12,209 nucleotides of DNA. Origin: Bifidobacteriaceae bacterium. Its GTDB lineage: Bacteria > Actinomycetota > Actinomycetes > Actinomycetales > WQXJ01. Within the stretch, counting starts at the first letter, position 1. The number at the start of each line of letters is the position of its first letter. Under the pieces are notes generated by a model, which did no database searches, was not told where the DNA came from, and saw only the letters and a program-made list of their open reading frames with translations. Both the position numbers and the translations under genes were made by a program. Shown piece after piece: positions 1-4,467 of this stretch. The DNA lies in NCBI GenBank assembly GCA_031266115.1, contig JAISBQ010000109.1:1-12209 (forward strand). The letters run 5' to 3'.

Positions 1-528
1 CGGGTAGCGCCCAAATGCCTCACGAGCGGCGGCATCGATCAGGCAGAAATCGGTCGATTCGGGAATGAGGCGATCACCGGCCAACATCCGTGACAACCGG
101 TAAAACGCTCCGGATGCCGCGCGCTTGGTGATCCCAGCCGACGGATTGGCGGCTCGGACGCCCACAACAACGTTCGCTCCCGCCCGCCATGCCGCGACGA
201 ACTGGCCGATCATCTCGGGCGGATGCTGCCCGTCGGAATCGAGGACCACACTGGCCTCGCCGCGGGCCGCGCGAATCCCGGCCGCGAGCGCCGCCTCTTT
301 GCCGTAGTTGCGGGTCAACGCCACCAGACGCACACGGGTGTCGCTCGCCGCGAGCGCCGCCACCACCTGGGCCGACCCGTCCACGCTGCCATCGTCCACG
401 TAGACAATCTCGTAATCCATGGCCGGATCGGTGGCGGTCAACCGGCCGAGCGCGGCGATCAGCTCTCGATGGAACGCCGGCAGCGACTCAGCCTCGTTGT
501 AGACGGGCGAGACGAGGCTGAGGAGCAC
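1..528 (-). CDS. GT2 family glycosyltransferase, polyprenol-phosphate sugar synthase-like (3' end cut by window)
   Basis: Reading the minus strand from a GTG at 528 gives 176 open codons to the window edge, so the C-terminus is missing. The product starts LLSLVSPVYNE (GT2 nucleotide-sugar entry), then VDDGS at residues 44-48, LTRNYGKEAAL at 71-81, the metal-site-like DSDGQHPPE at 97-105, and ESTDFCLIDAAAREAF near 157-172. This order is that of the DPM1/ArnC/GtrB group, which transfers a sugar from a nucleotide donor onto polyprenyl phosphate at the inner membrane face. Many members carry C-terminal membrane helices, which would lie outside the window. The start at 528 is preferred over an in-frame GTG at 537 because TAGAGT (536-541) lies 7 nt upstream, as in leaderless actinobacterial genes. 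It is divergent from a GT-C-like membrane protein, suggesting a shared surface-glycan pathway. The sugar and lipid carrier cannot be read from sequence. Confidence 0.9.
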   Translation of the reverse strand, partial: MLLSLVSPVYNEAESLPAFHRELIAALGRLTATDPAMDYEIVYVDDGSVDGSAQVVAALAASDTRVRLVALTRNYGKEAALAAGIRAARGEASVVLDSDGQHPPEMIGQFVAAWRAGANVVVGVRAANPSAGITKRAASGAFYRLSRMLAGDRLIPESTDFCLIDAAAREAFGRYP

Positions 529-535
529 CCGACCC

Positions 536-541
536 ACTCTA
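536..541 (-). promoter_or_regulatory. -10 box (TAGAGT) of a leaderless promoter for the GT2 gene
   Basis: On the minus strand TAGAGT fits the TANNNT form and ends 7 nt before the GTG at 528, so transcription would begin at or next to the start codon. No Shine-Dalgarno sequence is visible. No clear -35 element was found. This is inferred from spacing only. Confidence 0.45.
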
Positions 542-568
542 CTTGGCGGACACACCCGCGGGCGTCTT

Positions 569-591
569 CCGCTCGCCGGCACGGCGAGCGG
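569..591. repeat. Perfect 9-bp inverted repeat in the divergent promoter region
   Basis: Arms CCGCTCGCC (569-577) and GGCGAGCGG (583-591) are exact reverse complements around GGCAC. The right arm stops one base before the GATAAT -10 box of the plus-strand gene, so the repeat covers the -10/-35 spacer and about the -35 position. It could be a repressor site controlling one or both genes. A DNA or RNA hairpin is the alternative, but it is a poor terminator candidate because no gene ends here. Confidence 0.5.
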
Positions 592-592
592 C

Positions 593-598
593 GATAAT
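593..598 (+). promoter_or_regulatory. -10 box (GATAAT) of a leaderless promoter for the DUF6056-like gene
   Basis: GATAAT matches TATAAT at five of six positions and ends 6 nt before the ATG at 605. Initiation would fall on or beside the A of the start codon, giving a leaderless mRNA. There is no Shine-Dalgarno motif before this ATG, which agrees. A -35 box is not evident because the inverted repeat occupies that position. Confidence 0.5.
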
Positions 599-604
599 GC
601 CGCT

Positions 605-2101
605 ATGGCCAACCCACCCGGCAGGTCAAGGCTGGCGGCTGCGGCCCACCTGACACCGTTCGTTCTGCTCTTCGCCTATCTCCTCGTCCAATACCGGTAC
701 GTGTACCTCTACATGGACGATTACGGCTATGCATCACTCAGCTACGGGTTTTTTCAGCCCGACGTCGAGGGTACCCACTTCACCATCGGCCAGCTCCTCG
801 ACTACCAGCTGGAACACTACCGCTTGGTCAATGGCCGGAACTTCATCGTCCACCTGCTGTTGCTTCCTCACCTGTGGCTGACCCGTGTCGTCATGGCCGG
901 CGCCATCCCCGTGATCTACTACCTCCTCCTGCGGGTGATGCGTGCGCCATCGTTCGCCTCGGCCGCCCTGATGTGCCTGTCCTATTCGCTCTTCCCCCTG
1001 CACGCCTACAGGAATGGCTTCTACTGGTATTCCGCCGGATTGACCTACGTGTTGCCCCTCATCGCCCTGTACGGGGCGGTGTACCTGCTGATGATCCTCG
1101 ACCGGGGCGGTCGCCGTCCCCGGGTGCTTGTCGCCGTGGTCGCGGCCCTGCTCTTCGGCGTTGCCACCTTCCACGAGCAACTTGGAGTCACCGTCCTGGC
1201 GTTCACCGGTCTGCTTGCCGTGCGCGAGGCGGTGGTCCACCGCCGCCTCACCGCGAGGGACATCGTGCTGGTCGCCTCCGCGGCCGCGGGGACGGCGGTG
1301 GTGGTCCTGGCGCCCGGAACGTTGGACAGGCGAGAGGATGTCGAACACCTCTCCCCGCTCGCTCTGGGGTGGACCAACGCCATCCGGTTGGGATCGGTGC
1401 TGTTCACCCCATCGATCGCGTTCGCGGCGGCACTGGCCGCAACCGTCGCCGTCATCGGATTCGCGAACTGGAAGGCGAGGCGGTGGCCGCGCACCGTCGC
1501 CGTCGCCGCCGGGTGCGCGGCCGCGGGCATGGTGCTCGTAGTCGGCTTCGCCAGCGGGCCTGTTCACGCGATCTACCCGCCCGTATTCGCGATCGCTGCG
1601 GTAGTCGCCATCGTCCACTATCTGTGTGCCACCGGACGCGTGCACGCGGGCTTTCTTCTCACCGCCGCGGTCGCGACCCTGGCGGCCCTGCTATTCCTGT
1701 CACCCTACGTGGTGGAGCGGATGGTGATTGTTCCCGAGATGCTCATCTTCGCTGCGGGCGCCACGGCGATCGGGGATCTTCGCGTGCGCGCGCCGGTCAA
1801 AGCCACGACTGTGCTCGTCGTGGGGGTGTACGCGGTTGGGGTGCTCACCGCGTCGACCAGGGGATACATGGCCAATCGGTACACGATTGAGGAGTGGGAC
1901 GCCCGCCTCACCGAAACCTCTCGCGCCCTGGAGGGGATTCCACACGAGGAGGTCTCTGGCACGATGACGCTGCCCGCCTACCCCGAGGCCAATTACGCCG
2001 GGGACATGCCGGACTTCATCCGCTATTACCTGCGCGAGTACTACCGCATCCCGCAGGAGTATGAGATCGCCTTCACCCCACCGAACCCTCTGTCGCCGTG
2101 A
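605..2101 (+). CDS. Polytopic membrane protein, DUF6056/GT-C-like putative glycosyltransferase
   Basis: This encodes 498 residues and is dominated by hydrophobic helices, roughly ten to twelve, starting about residue 14. An acidic pair, MDDYGYAS (D38, D39), follows the first helix. GT-C glycosyltransferases carry their catalytic acidic residues in the corresponding first extracytoplasmic loop. Further marks are VNGRN (75-79), FYWYSAGLTYVLPL, and a soluble C-terminal tail of about 75 residues ending in a Tyr/Arg-rich YYLREYYRIPQEYEI segment. I recognise these from the uncharacterised DUF6056 family, related in layout to GtrII-type transferases. Such proteins are thought to move a sugar from a polyprenyl-phosphate donor onto an acceptor outside the membrane. 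The divergent GT2 gene could make that donor. Function is inference; the membrane-protein call is firm. It ends in TGA facing the dehydratase operon. Confidence 0.85.
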   Translation: MANPPGRSRLAAAAHLTPFVLLFAYLLVQYRYVYLYMDDYGYASLSYGFFQPDVEGTHFTIGQLLDYQLEHYRLVNGRNFIVHLLLLPHLWLTRVVMAGAIPVIYYLLLRVMRAPSFASAALMCLSYSLFPLHAYRNGFYWYSAGLTYVLPLIALYGAVYLLMILDRGGRRPRVLVAVVAALLFGVATFHEQLGVTVLAFTGLLAVREAVVHRRLTARDIVLVASAAAGTAVVVLAPGTLDRREDVEHLSPLALGWTNAIRLGSVLFTPSIAFAAALAATVAVIGFANWKARRWPRTVAVAAGCAAAGMVLVVGFASGPVHAIYPPVFAIAAVVAIVHYLCATGRVHAGFLLTAAVATLAALLFLSPYVVERMVIVPEMLIFAAGATAIGDLRVRAPVKATTVLVVGVYAVGVLTASTRGYMANRYTIEEWDARLTETSRALEGIPHEEVSGTMTLPAYPEANYAGDMPDFIRYYLREYYRIPQEYEIAFTPPNPLSP

Positions 2102-2197
2102 CGGGTGGCCTACGGGACCTTGCAGCTCGGCGTAGGTTTCGGTCCAGGCGAGGTCTCCGCCGGTATTGAGCGATAAGACGGACTCCGGCCGCGCCCG

Positions 2198-2260
2198 CGT
2201 CGAGTTTCACCTTTCCGGGCCCACAGGGGCGGTTTCGGCCCTCAAACCTGAAACTCGACG
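2198..2260. repeat. Long imperfect palindrome (REP-like or bidirectional terminator)
   Basis: Outer arms CGTCGAGTTTCA (2198-2209) and TGAAACTCGACG (2249-2260) are perfect 12-bp reverse complements. Inside, TTT (2212-2214) faces AAA (2244-2246), and GGGCC (2217-2221) pairs with GGCCC (2237-2241), giving 20 base pairs in three blocks around a 15-nt loop. It lies between two convergent gene ends, 97 bp after the upstream stop and 4 bp from the hadB-like stop, so it could terminate transcription both ways. No U-tract follows either arm. Its size and bulged form also suit a dispersed REP-type element. Nothing else was recognised in 2102-2263. Confidence 0.55.
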
Positions 2261-2263
2261 ACC

Positions 2264-2716
2264 TCAGCATCCGGCGTGGGTGCGGCGGCCCAGACGGACC
2301 GTGGCTCGCGACTTGGCGAGCATCCTCGTCCCTTCGTGCGTCACCGCGAGCGTAACCTCGGCCGTCCCCGCAGAGCGATCGATCCTGGTGATGGTCCCGG
2401 TCACGGTGAGGCGAGCCCCGTGGGGATAGGGCACCACGACAGGACGGGCAAAGCGGGCCTCGTAGGTAAGGACGGCCCCCGGATCCCCGGCCCAGTCCAC
2501 CACGAGGTCGATCGCCGCACCCATGGTGACCATCCCGTGGGCTATCACGCCGGGCAGCCCAGCGTCACGCGCCGCCTCGTCGGCGTAATGAATGGGGTTG
2601 AAGTCCCCGCTCGCCCCCGCGTAGCGAACCAACGTGTCGCGTGTCAGAGTCACATGCCGCTGTCCGATGACGTCCCCCACCGCAGCCACGCGTCCCGGCC
2701 CCGTGGACGGCGTCAT
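2264..2716 (-). CDS. hadB: MaoC-family (R)-hydroxyacyl dehydratase, HadB-like catalytic subunit
   Basis: This is a 150-residue single hot-dog domain. The hydratase-2/MaoC active-site stretch YAGASGDFNPIHYADE lies at residues 32-47, with the catalytic pair D38 and H43; AHGMVTMGAA follows at about 59-68. In mycobacteria, HadB forms a heterodimer with HadA or HadC and dehydrates 3-hydroxyacyl-ACP in fatty-acid elongation. In actinobacteria without mycolic acids the role of this pair is less clear, so the symbol denotes family and operon position, not mycolate synthesis. The ATG overlaps the hadA-like TGA as ATGA, and a GGAGA Shine-Dalgarno sits in the end of that gene, so translation is probably coupled. 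It is the last gene of the rpmG operon. Confidence 0.88.
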   Translation of the reverse strand: MTPSTGPGRVAAVGDVIGQRHVTLTRDTLVRYAGASGDFNPIHYADEAARDAGLPGVIAHGMVTMGAAIDLVVDWAGDPGAVLTYEARFARPVVVPYPHGARLTVTGTITRIDRSAGTAEVTLAVTHEGTRMLAKSRATVRLGRRTHAGC

Positions 2717-3174
2717 CGTCTCTCCGCTCGAACGGCCAGGGTGGACCAGACGCTCGCGACGGGGACGCCACGATGGCCATCCGCCTCGTCGGTGAGGTCA
2801 CTGCGCGTGGTCACCTGCGTGATACCTCCACGCGAGATGATCCCCACCACCTCGGTGGCAGCACCCACCACGTCGCCGGCAACAAGAGGCCGGGTGTGAA
2901 CGAAACGCTCCTCGGCGTGGACCACGCGTTCACAGTCGATGCGGGCGCCGGGATCCGACAAGTACAAAGCCTCAGCCTTCTGAGCGATGACCACGCCGAA
3001 CGTGGGGGCGGCAACAACATCGCTGTAGCCCAGAGCGCGGGCGGCGGCGCTGTCGTGGCACGCGGGGTGCGTCACGCCGACCGCGCGAGCAAAAGCCCGC
3101 AGGGTGGACGCCTCCACCTCATAGGGACGGGGCAAGACAAAGATTCGCCCGACATAGTCTCCATTGACACCCAC
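2713..3174 (-). CDS. hadA: HadA-like MaoC_dehydratas_N (FAS1-type) hot-dog subunit
   Basis: From the GTG at 3174 this gives 153 residues, close to the family's usual length. The N-terminus GVNGDYVGRIFVLPRPYEVE matches where HadA proteins begin. APTFGVVIAQKAE (about 56-68) is the typical helix region. It lacks the GDxNPIH active-site motif present in the partner, as expected for the structural/substrate-binding subunit of the heterodimer. The frame stays open further upstream, but that part lies within rpmG in a different frame and is a shadow. The start is 14 nt after the rpmG stop with no clear Shine-Dalgarno, so it may depend on translation of rpmG. The stop overlaps the next start by 4 nt. 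Confidence 0.85.
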   Translation of the reverse strand: MGVNGDYVGRIFVLPRPYEVEASTLRAFARAVGVTHPACHDSAAARALGYSDVVAAPTFGVVIAQKAEALYLSDPGARIDCERVVHAEERFVHTRPLVAGDVVGAATEVVGIISRGGITQVTTRSDLTDEADGHRGVPVASVWSTLAVRAERR

Positions 3175-3188
3175 AGGCGAGCGGTGGG

Positions 3189-3359
3189 TCAGCGGGTCTC
3201 GCGATGCGTCGTATGCTTCCCGCACCGGGGGCAGAACTTGGCGAGTTCCATGCGGTTCGGATCGTTGCGGCGGTTCTTCTTGGTGATGTAGTTGCGCTCC
3301 TTGCAGTCCACGCACGCGAGCGTGATCTTGGGGCGGACATCCGCCGTCTTGCTGGCCAT
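3189..3359 (-). CDS. rpmG: 50S ribosomal protein L33, zinc-binding form
   Basis: This encodes 56 residues beginning MASKTADVRPKITLACVDC and ending HTTHRETR. It has the L33 core ERNYITKKNRRNDPNRMELAKFC. Two CxxC pairs (C16/C19 and C43/C46) form the zinc ribbon, so this is the C+ version rather than the zinc-free paralogue many actinobacteria induce under zinc limitation. An AAGGAG Shine-Dalgarno at 3365-3370, 5 nt before the ATG, fixes the start. L33 sits near the E site of the large ribosomal subunit. It is first in an operon with the two dehydratase subunits, a conserved actinobacterial order. The 72 bp between it and the phosphatase stop must hold its promoter, but I see no convincing -35/-10 pair there. 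Confidence 0.97.
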   Translation of the reverse strand: MASKTADVRPKITLACVDCKERNYITKKNRRNDPNRMELAKFCPRCGKHTTHRETR

Positions 3360-3431
3360 ATGTGCTCCTTGCTAGGTATCGCCCGCTCGTTGCCCGCGCC
3401 CGCCGGATAGGTGAGGGGGCCGCGCCGCCGC

Positions 3432-4268
3432 CTAGGGTAACAGTTCGCCCCGCCCTGGGCCCGCGCCCTGCTCCCCAAGAGCAAGAACGGCAAGCGAAAA
3501 GTTGTCCCGCGACCGATGGCGATAGGCCGTCTCGGCCAGGGCGCTAGCGATCTCGTGCGCGGTGCCGGGGCCCAGGAGCAGCGCGTGGAGCTCGTCGCGC
3601 GGGATGGCACCGAACAGGCCATCCGAGCACAGGACAAGGCGCACGTCACCCTCCGGAACAGGCATCGCCGCGACGTGAGGATCGATCGGACGGGACGGTC
3701 CCCCCAGCGATTGGGTGACGGCCTGTCCACGCGGCGTGGCGATCCGATCGTCCACAGATAGTTGGGTGACTGTGGCGCCCGCGATCAGGTAGGCGCGACA
3801 ATCCCCCACGTTGACCACCTCGATACGCCCCGGGCGAAGGACCAGCACCACCGCGGTCGCGCCCATCTCGGGCGTACCCCAGGCTCCACCCGCCGCCGCC
3901 ACCCGGTCCGAGAGCTGTTCCAGCCACAGCGCCCAGTCGTCGGGAGCAGCGCTGCCAGCCGCGCCCACGATGCTCGCCGCGACGACCCCGGCCGCCGCGG
4001 CCCCGCCGGCGTAGCCCCCCATGCCATCCGTCACCGCGAATACGACGCCGCCTGGAGGGATCCACCCACTGCCGGCGATCTGCGCGCCGCTCGCCGCCGC
4101 CATCGTGCCGCCGATGACGATCGCGTCCTCATGGGTTTCACGCACCGCCCCGATCTCGGTGAGCGCGTGGAACTCCACCCACCCGGTAGCCTCGGCCGTC
4201 CGGGGAAGCAGTCCCGGCGCAAGTCCCGTGCCCTCCCCGGAGTCGCGCCCGCGCCCGTCAACGTTCAC
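3432..4268 (-). CDS. PP2C-family serine/threonine protein phosphatase
   Basis: This is a 278-residue soluble protein and essentially only a PP2C domain. The metal-binding aspartates are present in order: D48 in RETHEDA, D81 in FAVTDGMGGYAGG, D216 in LVLCSDGLFG, and D255 in RDNFSLAV. GATAVVLVL (136-144), NVGDCRAYL (153-161) and TQSLGG (185-190) complete the motifs. The first motif has His46 where NED is usual. There is no transmembrane helix or sensor domain, unlike membrane-anchored PstP. Residues 1-30 are a poorly structured leader. The start is a GTG with GGAGG 9 nt upstream. No kinase or FHA gene is in the window, so the substrate is unknown; cytoplasmic dephosphorylation of Ser/Thr-phosphoproteins is the family role. 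The reading frame is open further upstream but without a plausible start codon. Confidence 0.93.
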   Translation of the reverse strand: MNVDGRGRDSGEGTGLAPGLLPRTAEATGWVEFHALTEIGAVRETHEDAIVIGGTMAAASGAQIAGSGWIPPGGVVFAVTDGMGGYAGGAAAAGVVAASIVGAAGSAAPDDWALWLEQLSDRVAAAGGAWGTPEMGATAVVLVLRPGRIEVVNVGDCRAYLIAGATVTQLSVDDRIATPRGQAVTQSLGGPSRPIDPHVAAMPVPEGDVRLVLCSDGLFGAIPRDELHALLLGPGTAHEIASALAETAYRHRSRDNFSLAVLALGEQGAGPGRGELLP

Positions 4269-4351
4269 CGGCCCGGCCCTCCATCGATAGTGCGCAGGGA
4301 TGCCGAGGGGGTGGATCCGGCGAAGCGCGGCGTGGTCGGAGACGGTGCCAT
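4265..4351 (-). CDS. Possible 28-residue upstream ORF coupled to the phosphatase
   Basis: An ATG (4349-4351) preceded 7 nt upstream by AAGGG opens 28 codons, rich in Pro, Ser, Thr and Gly (start MAPSPTTPRFAG). Its TGA overlaps the phosphatase GTG as GTGA, the geometry of translational coupling. No homologue or function is recognised, and an ORF this short can arise by chance. It may be a regulatory leader rather than a functional peptide. Confidence 0.25.
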   Translation of the reverse strand: MAPSPTTPRFAGSTPSASLRTIDGGPGR

Positions 4352-4371
4352 CGGGGCGCCCTTCGTCAGAA

Positions 4372-4412
4372 CGTGTGTGGGTCGATCACCCGCAATGCTC
4401 CTCCCACACGCG
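4372..4412 (-). terminator. Candidate hairpin terminator downstream of the VWA surface-protein gene
   Basis: CGTGTGTGGG (4372-4381) and CCCACACGCG (4403-4412) form a 10-bp stem with one G·U wobble and a 21-nt loop. It lies 56-96 nt past the stop of the surface-protein gene and before the phosphatase. It has no strong U-tract, and the large loop weakens it as an intrinsic terminator. Confidence 0.3.
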
Positions 4413-4436
4413 GCCCGCCTCGCGGACCCGCCCCTG

Positions 4437-4450
4437 GCGTGTCGCCACGC
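4437..4450 (-). terminator. Small GCGA-tetraloop hairpin after the VWA gene stop
   Basis: In the minus-strand transcript GCGTG and CACGC pair around GCGA, a GNRA tetraloop, 18 nt after the stop codon. The stem is only 5 bp and a G-rich stretch, not U residues, follows. It may protect the 3' end or contribute to termination with the larger hairpin. Confidence 0.22.
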
Positions 4451-4467
4451 GCGCTCACAGGCGAGGG

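Noticed and set aside
734..1645. 303-codon minus-strand frame opposite the DUF6056-like gene
   Set aside because: It is Gly/Asp/His/Gln-rich without any recognisable domain and lies wholly antisense to a clear membrane protein; a typical high-GC shadow.
2099..2173. Stop-codon readthrough of the DUF6056-like gene (TGA followed by C, then 23 in-frame codons to TAA)
   Set aside because: A TGA-C context is leaky in some systems, but the extension has no recognisable motif and the main product already ends where the family ends.
3175..3315. 47-codon N-terminal extension of the HadA-like protein
   Set aside because: It lies inside rpmG in another frame; the GTG at 3174 gives the normal family length.
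3360..3431. tRNA gene upstream of rpmG
   Set aside because: Some actinobacteria have a tRNA near rpmG, but no cloverleaf or T-loop sequence is visible here.
4372..4467. Very short ORF (VIDPHTF) after a GGAGG-like site between the surface protein and phosphatase
   Set aside because: Only seven codons, overlapping the candidate hairpin; indistinguishable from chance.
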